From: Agromyces salentinus
GTDB taxonomy: Bacteria > Actinomycetota > Actinomycetes > Actinomycetales > Microbacteriaceae
Assembly: GCF_009749395.1 (NCBI RefSeq)
Contig: NZ_WBIR01000008.1
Span: 109,418-173,417 of the forward strand
Direction: 5' to 3'
Length of the DNA stretch: 64,000 nucleotides
Below, piece by piece: positions 32,390 through 40,597 of this stretch. The notes under the pieces were generated by a model that worked only from the letters and a program-made list of their open reading frames with translations, was not told the origin of the DNA and did not search any database. A program made the position numbers and the translations under genes. Each line of letters starts with the position of its first letter. The stretch's first letter is position 1.

Positions 32390-33442
32390 GTGACCAGCGC
32401 CGCGAACGGGGACCCCGCCGGGGTGCCCGAGTCCCTGCCCGGGGCCGAGCCCGGGCACGGCGGCTGGGTGCTCGGCATCGACCTCGGCGGCACGGGCTCG
32501 CGGGCCGCGCTCGAGCCCCTGGGCCTGCCCTTCGGGCAGCGGCGACGCGTCCTCGAGGGCGGTCGCGTGGCCGTGGCATCCGCCGGCTCGACCGTGATCG
32601 ACGTCGCCGCCTCGCTCATCGACGCGGCGCGGAGCGAGTGGCCGGATGCTGCGATCACGGCCGTCGGCATCGGCGCGACGGGGCTCGCCTCACTCGTTCC
32701 GGATCCGGATGCCGCGGCGCGGCGCCTGTCGGCGGTCGTCGGCGGGGCCGCCGCGCCGACCGGTTCCACGACTCCGGCCCGCGTCCCCGTCGCGCTCGCC
32801 GTCGACGCGCTCACCGCGCACCTCGGCGCCCTCGGCGGCCGGGCGGGCGCCGTCGTCGCCGTCGGCACCGGCGCCATCGCGCTCGGCACCGACCTCGATG
32901 CCGTCTGGCGCCGCGTCGGCGGCTGGGGGCACCTCTGGGACGACCGCGGCTCCGGCGTGTGGATCGGCATCGAGGCGCTGAAGGCTGCCATCCGCACGCA
33001 CGACGGCGTGACGGCGGACGCCACCGCGCTGCTGCACGCGGCCGAGGCGAGATTCGGGCCGGCGCCGACCTGGCCGGGCGAACTCCTGACCCGCGCCGAC
33101 CGGGCGGGCGTGATCGCCGGCTTCGCGCCAGAGGTCGCCGCCCTGGCGGCCGGCGGCGACCCCGCGGCATCCGTCATCATGCGCACCGCGGGCACCGAGG
33201 TGGCGGCCACGCTCGTCGCCGCCCTCGACCCCGACCTGCCCCGCCTCGCCTCGTGGACCGGCGGCGTGTTCTCCGCCGACGGGGCCTACCGCGAGGGCTT
33301 CGAGGCCGAGTTCGCGCGGCTCGCGCCCGATGCCTCGCTGCGGGCGCCGCTGGGCTCGCCGCTCGACGGCGCCGTGCGGCTCGCACGTCTCATCGCGACC
33401 GGCGGCCGGCCCGCGGCGCATCCGCCGTTCGTCTGGCGCTGA
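32390..33442 (+). CDS. BadF/N-acetylglucosamine-kinase-like ATPase
   Basis: The product is 350 aa. LGIDLGGTGSRAALEP is the phosphate-1 motif of the ASKHA kinase fold, VVAVGTGAIALGTD the phosphate-2 motif, WGHLWDDRGSGVWIG is the conserved BadF/GlcNAc-kinase segment and WTGGVFSADGAYREGF the C-terminal adenosine region. The gene is divergent from the salvage operon and its likely job is to make GlcNAc-6-P from the GlcNAc that NagZ releases. TAGGCT ends six bases before the GTG start with no ribosome site, so it is probably leaderless. Confidence 0.88.
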   Translation: MTSAANGDPAGVPESLPGAEPGHGGWVLGIDLGGTGSRAALEPLGLPFGQRRRVLEGGRVAVASAGSTVIDVAASLIDAARSEWPDAAITAVGIGATGLASLVPDPDAAARRLSAVVGGAAAPTGSTTPARVPVALAVDALTAHLGALGGRAGAVVAVGTGAIALGTDLDAVWRRVGGWGHLWDDRGSGVWIGIEALKAAIRTHDGVTADATALLHAAEARFGPAPTWPGELLTRADRAGVIAGFAPEVAALAAGGDPAASVIMRTAGTEVAATLVAALDPDLPRLASWTGGVFSADGAYREGFEAEFARLAPDASLRAPLGSPLDGAVRLARLIATGGRPAAHPPFVWR

Positions 33443-33538
33443 GCGACGCGGGAGCCGCGGCTTGCGGCACGTTGCGCCGCGGACCCGTCCGCTTGCGGCC
33501 CCCGCATCTCGGGCACCGCGCCCCGCGCGCCCCGCTTC

Positions 33539-33560
33539 CGGGCGCCGTGCGGGGCGCCCG
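33539..33560. terminator. Hairpin between convergent genes
   Basis: CGGGCGCC (33539-33546) and GGCGCCCG (33553-33560) form a perfect 8-bp stem with a 6-nt loop, directly next to the stop codon of the AidB-like gene. A second CCGCGG pair lies just upstream (33454-33481 area). Confidence 0.65.
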
Positions 33561-35297
33561 TCAGGCCCGGGCGAGCAGGGCCGCGACGTCGACCCCGCGC
33601 GGCAGCGCCCCGACCTGCGACCCGCCCTCCCGTCCGAGCCGCGAGCGCACGAACGCCTCGGCGACCGGCGCGGGCGAGTACTGCAACAGGAGGGACGCCT
33701 GCAGCACGAGGGCCAGCCGCTCGGTGAGCTCGCGGGCGACGCCGGCCGCGGCATCCGGGTCCATGGTCGCGACCTCGCGCACGAGCGCGACGGCCTCGGC
33801 GAGCGCCGCGTCGAACGCTCGGCTCGCGCCCGCGGCGGCGCCGACTTCATCGAAGAACGCCTCGAACGCCCGGGGCTCGCGGGCCAGCACGCGCAGCACG
33901 TCGAGCGCGATGACGTTTCCCGAGCCCTCCCAGATCGCCAGGAGCGGCTGCTCGCGGTAGCGGCGGGCGAGCGGGAACGCCTCGGTGTAGCCGTTGCCGC
34001 CGAGGCATTCGAGCGCCTCGGCGGCATGGGACGCGCCGCGCTTGCAGACCTGGTACTTCGCCACGGCGGTCGCGAGGCGCCGGAACGCCTGCTCGCCCTC
34101 GCCTGCGTCGTCGTCGTACGCGCGAGCCAGCCGCATGGCGGTCAGGGTCGCGGCCTCCGACTCGAAGGCGAGGTCGGCGACCACCGCCGCCATCGCCGGC
34201 TGGTCGACGAGCAGCGCGCCGAACGCGCGCCGATGCCGGACGTGCCACGCCGCCTCCGCGACCGCCTGGCGCATGCCCGCCGCCGTGCCGATCACGCAGT
34301 CGAGGCGCGTGCGCGTGACCATCTGCACGATGGTGGCGACGCCCCGCCCCTCCTCGCCGACGAGCCATCCGCCTGTGCCCTCGAGCTCGATCTCGCTCGA
34401 CGCGTTCGACCGGTTGCCGAGCTTGTCCTTCAGCCGCTGGATGCGGAACGCGTTGCGCTCGCCGCCCGGCAGCACGCGCGGCACGAAGAAGCAGCTGAGG
34501 CCGCTCGGCGCCTGCGCGAGCACGAGGAACGCGTCGCTCATCGGAGCACTGCAGAACCACTTGTGACCGGTGAGGCCGTACTCGGCGCCCCAGCTGCCGC
34601 TGCCGCCGTCGCCCTCGCCGCCACGGCGCTCGGCGCGCGTCGTGTTCGCGCGCACGTCGGACCCGCCCTGCTTCTCGGTCATCGCCATGCCGACCAGCGC
34701 GCTCGCCTTGCCGGCGACGAGATCGGGCTCGTACGCACGACTCAACAGGCGCGGCATCCACTCGTCTCGGAGGCCGGATGCCGCGTGCTCGAGCACCGGC
34801 GCAGCGGCATGGGTCATCGACACCGGGCATGCGTGCCCCGGCTCGACCTGCGCGAAGAGGAGGAACGCGGCGGCGCGGTCGACATTGGCACCCGGCCCCG
34901 GATCGGCCGCCGCCGAGGTGTGCGCGCCGGCCCCGACCGCCGCCGCGATGACCCGGTGGTAGGCGTCGTCGTACTCGACCTCGTCGATGCGGCGGCCCCA
35001 GCGGTCATGCGAGTGCAGCACCGGCGGGCGGGTGTTCGCGCGCTCGGCGTCGCGCTGGAAGTCGGGCGAGCCGACGAGTCTGCCGATCGCGTGCAGGTCG
35101 GCGGATGCCCCGCTGCCCTCGGCTGGCGCAGCGTCGGCGGATGCCCCGCTGCCATCGGCTGGCGCAGCGTCGGCGGATGCCCCGTGGGCGGCGCGACCCC
35201 ATCTGGCGACCGCCTCGACGAGCGGGGCGTTCGCGGCGAACTCGTCGACGTCGGTGCGCGGCGGGACCTGGTTGGCGACCTCGTGGGTGCTGATCAT
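33561..35297 (-). CDS. AidB-like acyl-CoA dehydrogenase
   Basis: The product is 578 aa, starting MISTHEVANQVPPRTDVDEF with GGAGGT upstream. This N-terminus and the length are those of AidB/ACAD11-type proteins rather than of short acyl-CoA dehydrogenases (about 380 aa). MAMTEKQGGSDVRANTT, YGLTGHKWFCSAPMSDAFL, LKDKLGNRSNASSEIE and ALECLGGNGYTEAFPLARRY are FAD and substrate-pocket motifs; LAIWEGSGNVIALDVLR carries the usual catalytic region. AidB binds DNA in E. coli during alkylation stress; here that is only inferred. A 12-residue Ala/Ser/Gly repeat is inserted at about 39-66. Confidence 0.92.
   Translation of the reverse strand: MISTHEVANQVPPRTDVDEFAANAPLVEAVARWGRAAHGASADAAPADGSGASADAAPAEGSGASADLHAIGRLVGSPDFQRDAERANTRPPVLHSHDRWGRRIDEVEYDDAYHRVIAAAVGAGAHTSAAADPGPGANVDRAAAFLLFAQVEPGHACPVSMTHAAAPVLEHAASGLRDEWMPRLLSRAYEPDLVAGKASALVGMAMTEKQGGSDVRANTTRAERRGGEGDGGSGSWGAEYGLTGHKWFCSAPMSDAFLVLAQAPSGLSCFFVPRVLPGGERNAFRIQRLKDKLGNRSNASSEIELEGTGGWLVGEEGRGVATIVQMVTRTRLDCVIGTAAGMRQAVAEAAWHVRHRRAFGALLVDQPAMAAVVADLAFESEAATLTAMRLARAYDDDAGEGEQAFRRLATAVAKYQVCKRGASHAAEALECLGGNGYTEAFPLARRYREQPLLAIWEGSGNVIALDVLRVLAREPRAFEAFFDEVGAAAGASRAFDAALAEAVALVREVATMDPDAAAGVARELTERLALVLQASLLLQYSPAPVAEAFVRSRLGREGGSQVGALPRGVDVAALLARA
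35099..35182. repeat. 36-bp in-frame tandem repeat within the AidB-like gene
   Basis: TCGGCGGATGCCCCG recurs at 35099, 35135 and 35171, period 36 bp, coding GASADAAPAEGS-type 12-residue units. It contains the GGATGCC word in every copy. Confidence 0.9.
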
Positions 35298-35401
35298 CTT
35301 CGACCTCCACGGCACATTCTCGTCGAGCGCGTGGTCGGCGACGAGTGCCGCGACGCGGAGGGCCGGCCGCCCGCGTGGGCGGGCACCGGTAGCGTGTGCG
35401 C

Positions 35402-35890
35402 ATGGCCGAGACCAGCGCGGGGATCCTGTTGCACCGACGCCGCGGCGCGGCATCCGACCCCCGTGACGTCGAGGTGCTGCTCGGGCACATGGGCGGCCCG
35501 TTCTGGCGAGGGCGGGACGAGGCGGCCTGGTCGATCCCGAAGGGCGCGTTCACCGACGAGGCTCCGATCGACGCGGCCAGGCGCGAGTTCGCCGAGGAGC
35601 TGGGCAGCCCGGCGCCCGACGTCGCGTACGTCGAGCTCGGCGTCTTCCGCTACACCTCGGGCAAGACCGTCGCCGTGTTCGCGGGCGAGGCCGACTTCGA
35701 CGCCTCGTCGATCACGAGCAACCTCTTCGAGATCGAGTGGCCGCCTCGGTCGGGCCGGCGGCAGGCGTTCCCCGAACTGGATGCCGCGGCGTGGGTGCCC
35801 ATCGCCGAGGCGGGCGTGAAGCTCGTGAAGGGCCAGCGCCCCGCGCTCGACGCGCTGCTCGCGCACCTGTCGGCCGCCGGCGAGGGCTAG
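35402..35890 (+). CDS. NUDIX domain protein
   Basis: The product is 162 aa. The Nudix box reads KGAFTDEAPIDAARREFAEELG (residues about 45-66), with the REFAEELG catalytic core intact but one residue fewer than the consensus between the first Gly and the Arg. SAGILLHRR opens the fold and WSIPKGAF is typical of the small actinobacterial NUDIX group that hydrolyses dinucleotide or nucleoside diphosphate derivatives. The substrate is unknown. TAGCGT ends six bases before the ATG at 35402, indicating a leaderless mRNA and arguing against the upstream GTG at 35396. Confidence 0.88.
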   Translation: MAETSAGILLHRRRGAASDPRDVEVLLGHMGGPFWRGRDEAAWSIPKGAFTDEAPIDAARREFAEELGSPAPDVAYVELGVFRYTSGKTVAVFAGEADFDASSITSNLFEIEWPPRSGRRQAFPELDAAAWVPIAEAGVKLVKGQRPALDALLAHLSAAGEG

Positions 35891-36174
35891 GCAGGGCCGA
35901 CGGCGAGCGGATGCCGCGGAGGAATGTCGGTGGCCTCGGCGAGACTGGGCTGGCCCTGATCGGGTGGCGAATCCGGCCGGTGTTCGCCCTCCGAGAACGA
36001 GCCGAACGAAGCGCCTCCTGCGCTTGCCTCCGAGCCACTCGCGTGCGAGGCTGTAGCGCTGCGCGAGGCCCGGGGGTGGGCTTGGCGCGTGCCATCCGCC
36101 GACTCCGCTGAGGCACGACTCGTCGTGCCGCGACATCCGTCGGCTCATCCGCCCCACCCTGCACCGGAGATGCC

Positions 36175-37908
36175 ATGCTCGGAAAACTCCTCGTCCGTTA
36201 TCTCAAGCCGTACGCGTGGCTCCTCGCGGGAGTGCTGGTCTTCCAGATCCTCTCCGCGATCGCCACCTTCCTCCTTCCAGATCTGAACGCCGACATCATC
36301 AACAACGGCGTCGCCAAGGGCGACACCGAGTACATCTGGTCGACGGGCGGGCTCATGCTCGTGATCTCCCTCGGGCAGATCGTCGCCTCGATCATCGCCA
36401 CCTTCTTCGCGGCGAAGGCTGCGATGGGCGCCGGCCGCGACATCCGCAACGACGTCTTCGAGAAGGTGAGCGCCTTCTCCGAGCGCGAGGTCTCGAAGTT
36501 CGGCCCCGGCTCGCTCATCACGCGCAACACGAACGACGTGCAGCAGGTGCAGATGCTCGCGATGATGGGCGCGACCATGCTCGTCACCGCACCGATCCTC
36601 GCGATCGGCGGCATCATCTTCGCCCTGCAGCAGGACGTCGGGCTCGGGTGGATCATCGCCGTCGCGGTCACGGTGCTCCTCGTCATCGCGATCCTCATCG
36701 TCAGCCGCATGGTGCCGCTGTTCCGCAGCTTCCAGCACAAGCTCGACAACGTGAACCGCATCATGCGCGAGCAGCTCACGGGCGTCCGCGTGGTGCGCGC
36801 GTTCGTGCGCGAGCCCATCGAGGAGGAGCGCTTCCGCACCGCGAACACCGACATCATGGTGGTCGGCCGCCGGGTCGGGTCGCTCTTCGTGCTGCTGTTC
36901 CCGCTCTTCATGCTCGTCCTCAACGTCACGATCGTGGGCGTGGTGTGGTTCGGCTCGTTCGCCGTCGACGCCGGCGACGTCGAGATCGGCACGCTCTTCG
37001 CGTTCATGCAGTACGTCGGGCTGATCCTCACCGGCGTGCTCATGGCGAGCTTCATGACGATCATGATCCCGCGCGCGGCGGTCTCGGCCGATCGCATCGC
37101 CGAGGTGCTCGGCAGCGAGTCGACCCTCGAGCGGCCGTCCAACCCCGTGACCGCGCTGCCCGCTCCGGGCACGATCGAGATGACGGATGTCTCGTTCACG
37201 TACCCGGGCGCGGAGCACCCGGTGCTCGACGGCATCAGCTTCCGCGCCGGCCGCGGCGAGACCGTGGCCATCGTGGGCTCCACCGGTGCGGGCAAGACCA
37301 CGCTCGTCTCGCTGATCCCGCGACTGTTCGACACCACCGGCGGCTCCGTCGCGGTCGGAGGCGTCGACGTGCGCCAGGCCGACCTCGACGTGCTCTGGCA
37401 GTCGATCGGCCTCGTGCCCCAGCGCCCGTTCCTCTTCAGCGGCACCGTGGCCTCGAACCTCCGGTTCGGCCGCGAGGAGGCGACCGACGAAGACCTGTGG
37501 CACGCACTCGAGATCGCGCAGGGTCGCGACTTCGTGGCGGAGATGGAGGGCGGCCTCGACGCGCGCATCGCGCAGGGCGGCACCAACGTGTCCGGCGGCC
37601 AGCGCCAGCGCCTCGCGATCGCCCGTGCGATCGTGCACCGTCCCGACATCCTCGTGTTCGACGACTCGTTCTCGGCGCTCGACCTCACGACCGATGCGAA
37701 CCTGCGGCACGCACTCTGGCGCGAGCTGCCCGAGGTGACCAAGATCGTCGTCGCCCAGCGCGTCTCGAGCATCACCGACGCCGACCGCATCGTCGTGCTC
37801 GACGATGGCGCGATGGTCGGCATCGGCACCCACGAGCAGTTGCTCGAGACATCCGACACCTATCGCGAGATCGTCGAATCCCAGCTCGGCGCGGAGGCAG
37901 CCCGATGA
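36175..37908 (+). CDS. Heterodimeric ABC exporter, subunit with degenerate ATPase site
   Basis: The product is 577 aa: an exporter membrane domain (about 1-310, six helices) followed by an ATPase domain. Walker A is VGSTGAGKTT, signature VSGGQRQRLAIARAI, and Walker B ILVFDDSFSALD. The residue after Walker B is Asp instead of the catalytic Glu, while the partner subunit has a normal Glu; this is the hallmark of asymmetric heterodimers such as TM287/288. Upstream 284 bases show no gene. It overlaps the second subunit (ATGA). The substrate (lipid, peptide or drug) is unknown. Confidence 0.94.
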   Translation: MLGKLLVRYLKPYAWLLAGVLVFQILSAIATFLLPDLNADIINNGVAKGDTEYIWSTGGLMLVISLGQIVASIIATFFAAKAAMGAGRDIRNDVFEKVSAFSEREVSKFGPGSLITRNTNDVQQVQMLAMMGATMLVTAPILAIGGIIFALQQDVGLGWIIAVAVTVLLVIAILIVSRMVPLFRSFQHKLDNVNRIMREQLTGVRVVRAFVREPIEEERFRTANTDIMVVGRRVGSLFVLLFPLFMLVLNVTIVGVVWFGSFAVDAGDVEIGTLFAFMQYVGLILTGVLMASFMTIMIPRAAVSADRIAEVLGSESTLERPSNPVTALPAPGTIEMTDVSFTYPGAEHPVLDGISFRAGRGETVAIVGSTGAGKTTLVSLIPRLFDTTGGSVAVGGVDVRQADLDVLWQSIGLVPQRPFLFSGTVASNLRFGREEATDEDLWHALEIAQGRDFVAEMEGGLDARIAQGGTNVSGGQRQRLAIARAIVHRPDILVFDDSFSALDLTTDANLRHALWRELPEVTKIVVAQRVSSITDADRIVVLDDGAMVGIGTHEQLLETSDTYREIVESQLGAEAAR

Positions 37909-40052
37909 CCACCGAATCCACCACCCCGATCTCCGAAGAGGAGAAGTACGAGCTCGAGCTCGCCGAGCAGGCGCGCCTGAACTCCGGCGACTGGGACAGC
38001 GTCGCGCCCGGCAAGGCCGCGCAGTTCGGCCCGAGCTTCCGGCGACTGATCGGCCTGCTGAAGCCGCACGCCGTCGCCTTCACCTTCGTCTCGCTCCTCG
38101 GCGCGGCCGGCGTCGTGCTCGCCGTCATCGCCCCGAGGATCCTCGGCGATGCGACGAACGTGCTGTTCGCCGGCGTCATCGGCTCCCAGCTCCCCGCGGG
38201 CATGACCAACGCGCAGGCGGTCGAGTTCCTCCGCGCCGATGGACAGAACGACCTGGCCAACATCGTCGAGACGGCCGGGGCCGTTCCCGGCGAGGGCATC
38301 GACTTCGTCAAGCTCAGCCAGATCCTCATCGTCGTGCTGCTGCTCTACGTGGTCTCGGCCATCCTCACCTGGGTGCAGGGCTACGTCGTCAACGTCATCA
38401 TGGTGCGCACCATGTGGAAGCTCCGCGAAGACGTCGAGGCCAAGCTCAACCGCCTGCCCCTCAGCTACTTCGACAAGGTCCAGCGCGGCGAGCTCATCTC
38501 GCGCGTGACGAACGACATCGACAACATCACGCAGACGATGCAGCAGTCGCTGTCGGGTGCCATCACGGCGGTGCTCACCGTCGTCGGCGTGCTCATCATG
38601 ATGTTCTCGATCTCCTGGCAGCTCGCCATCGTCGCACTCGTGTCGCTGCCCCTCATGGGCGTGATCTTCGGCGTCATCGGCCCGAAGTCGCAGAAGGCGT
38701 TCGGCATCCAGTGGCGCAAGGTCGGGCGGCTGAACGCCCGCGTCGAGGAGTCCTTCTCCGGTCACGCGCTCGTCAAGGTCTTCGGTCGCGAGAAGGACGC
38801 GCACGAGAAGTTCAAGGCCGAGAACCAGGAACTCTACGAGGCCTCGTTCAAGGCGCAGTTCCTCTCGGGCATCATCATGCCGGGCATGATGTTCATCGGA
38901 AACCTCACCTACGTGGGCATCGCGGTGCTCGGCGGCCTCATGGTCGCGAGCGGCCAGCTGCGACTCGGCGACGTGCAGGCGTTCATCCAGTACTCGCAGC
39001 AGTTCACGCAGCCCCTCTCGGAGCTGGGCGGCATGGCCGCGGTCGTGCAGTCCGGCACGGCCTCCGCCGAGCGCGTGTTCCAGCTGCTCGACGCCGACGA
39101 GCAGGACCCCGACGCGGTCGACGCCCCCAAGCCGGTCGACGGCGACGGCACGATCGAGTTCGACCACGTGTCGTTCTCGTACGCGCCCGAGCACCCGCTG
39201 ATCCGCGACCTGTCGTTCCGCGTCGAGCCCGGCCAGACGGTCGCGATCGTCGGGCCGACCGGTGCCGGCAAGACGACGCTCGTGAACCTCATCATGCGGT
39301 TCTACGAGCTCGACGGCGGGCGCATCCTGCTGAACGGCCAGGACATCGCCGAGCTCACGCGTCGCGACATGCGGGCGAAGACCGGCATGGTGCTGCAGGA
39401 CCCGTGGCTGTTCGCCGGATCCATCCTGGAGAACATCCGCTACGGACGCGAGACGGCCACCGACGAGGAGATCATGGCCGCGGCACGGGCGACCTACGTC
39501 GACCGGTTCGTGCACTCGCTGCCCGACGGGTACGAGACCGTGCTCGACGAGGAGGCGTCCAACGTCTCGGCGGGCGAGAAGCAGCTCATCACCATCGCCA
39601 GGGCGTTCGTCGCCCAGCCGTCGGTGCTGATCCTCGACGAGGCGACCTCCTCGGTCGACACCCGCACCGAGCTGCTGCTGCAGAACGCGATGGCCGCGCT
39701 GCGTGAAGGACGTACGTCGTTCGTGATCGCACACCGACTGTCGACCATCCGCGACGCCGACCTCATCCTCGTGATGGAGCACGGCGACATCGTCGAGCAG
39801 GGCAGCCACGACGAGCTCATCGCTCGCGAGGGTGCGTACTGGCGCCTGTACAACTCGCAGTTCGAGCAGGCCGCGGCCGACGTCGACGCCGAGGCGGCGA
39901 TCGCGGAGGGCCAGGGTCTCGACCCGGCGCTCGTCGGTTCGCAGACCGGCTCGTTCGCGGCCGTCGACGGTTCCGGCGACGAGCCGGCCGGTGGCAGCGC
40001 GGGCTCCGGCTCGGGCTCCGGCTCTGGGGCGGGCTCGGCGCCCGGCGCCTGA
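37905..40052 (+). CDS. Heterodimeric ABC exporter, catalytic subunit
   Basis: The product is 715 aa: a long polar N-terminus, an extra extracellular-type insertion after helix 1 (AGVIGSQLPAGMTNAQAVEF region), the six-helix domain and the ATPase domain. Walker A is VGPTGAGKTT, Walker B VLILDEATSSVD with normal Glu, but the signature is VSAGEKQLITIARAF rather than SGGQ, the complementary degeneracy to its partner. The last 60 residues are a Gly/Ser-rich tail (GSGSGSGAGS). Together the two subunits have one fully active composite site. A strong terminator follows. Confidence 0.94.
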   Translation: MTTESTTPISEEEKYELELAEQARLNSGDWDSVAPGKAAQFGPSFRRLIGLLKPHAVAFTFVSLLGAAGVVLAVIAPRILGDATNVLFAGVIGSQLPAGMTNAQAVEFLRADGQNDLANIVETAGAVPGEGIDFVKLSQILIVVLLLYVVSAILTWVQGYVVNVIMVRTMWKLREDVEAKLNRLPLSYFDKVQRGELISRVTNDIDNITQTMQQSLSGAITAVLTVVGVLIMMFSISWQLAIVALVSLPLMGVIFGVIGPKSQKAFGIQWRKVGRLNARVEESFSGHALVKVFGREKDAHEKFKAENQELYEASFKAQFLSGIIMPGMMFIGNLTYVGIAVLGGLMVASGQLRLGDVQAFIQYSQQFTQPLSELGGMAAVVQSGTASAERVFQLLDADEQDPDAVDAPKPVDGDGTIEFDHVSFSYAPEHPLIRDLSFRVEPGQTVAIVGPTGAGKTTLVNLIMRFYELDGGRILLNGQDIAELTRRDMRAKTGMVLQDPWLFAGSILENIRYGRETATDEEIMAAARATYVDRFVHSLPDGYETVLDEEASNVSAGEKQLITIARAFVAQPSVLILDEATSSVDTRTELLLQNAMAALREGRTSFVIAHRLSTIRDADLILVMEHGDIVEQGSHDELIAREGAYWRLYNSQFEQAAADVDAEAAIAEGQGLDPALVGSQTGSFAAVDGSGDEPAGGSAGSGSGSGSGAGSAPGA

Positions 40053-40089
40053 GTCACCGCCGGCCGGCCTCGCCTGGCTTCACGGGTTC

Positions 40090-40129
40090 GAGCCCGGGTG
40101 CGACATCTTCGGATGTCGCACCCGGGCTC
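40090..40129 (+). terminator. Very strong terminator, 18-bp stem with UUCG loop
   Basis: GAGCCCGGGTGCGACATC (40090-40107) pairs perfectly with 40112-40129 around a TTCG tetraloop, 38 nt after the ABC exporter stop codon. Confidence 0.92.
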
Positions 40130-40443
40130 TCTCGTTCGCGCAGCTCAGCGCGCCGCGCCTCCTCACCCGGAGTGCCGAATCGGCGTGGGAGTGCCCATCC
40201 GCGGGCTCTCTCGTTGCGCGGCTCAGCGTGCCGCGCTTCCTCACCCGGAGTGCCGAATCGGCGCGGGAGTGCGCATGCGGTCCCGCCCGTCCGCCCGGAC
40301 GCCGCGCAGCATCCGGACCGGTGTGCTGGCCCGCCCCGCCGACGATCGCTGCCGCCGTCCCGCCGCCCCCGGGAGTGCCGAATCGGCGTGGGAGTGCGCA
40401 TACGGCCCCGCCGTTCGGGCACTCCACCGCCGATTCAGCACTC
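40123..40443. repeat. REP-like array: 79-bp tandem duplication plus extra cores
   Basis: The segment beginning CGGGCTCTCTCG at 40123 is repeated at 40202 with about 90% identity. Each copy ends in the core GGAGTGCCGAATCGGCG followed by a GGGAGTGC. Further cores occur at 40372-40405 (same direction) and about 40409-40443 (opposite direction). The centre GCCGA-A-TCGGC is palindromic. The 545-base gap (40053-40597) holds this array and no gene that I can support. Confidence 0.82.
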
Positions 40444-40597
40444 AGGAACCGTCGGCACCGCGCGCGTGGCATCCTCAGTCGCCCGCTCCTCCCGCGACCT
40501 CTTGCGGGTACGCGACGCTTGCCCGGGTACCGTGAACCCGCACAGCGTCGCGGGAGCCGGGAGCCGCCCGGGCGCGTAGGCCGTAGGCCGGCGACGT

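Noticed and set aside
40083..40095. GGGTTCGAGCCC looks like a tRNA T-arm
   Set aside because: No acceptor, D or anticodon arm lies upstream; the bases are the left arm of an 18-bp terminator after the ABC exporter.
40054..40422. 122-codon minus-strand frame in the REP-like region
   Set aside because: It simply translates the repeats (RRFGTPGEEARHAE twice) and has no ribosome site or homologue-like pattern.
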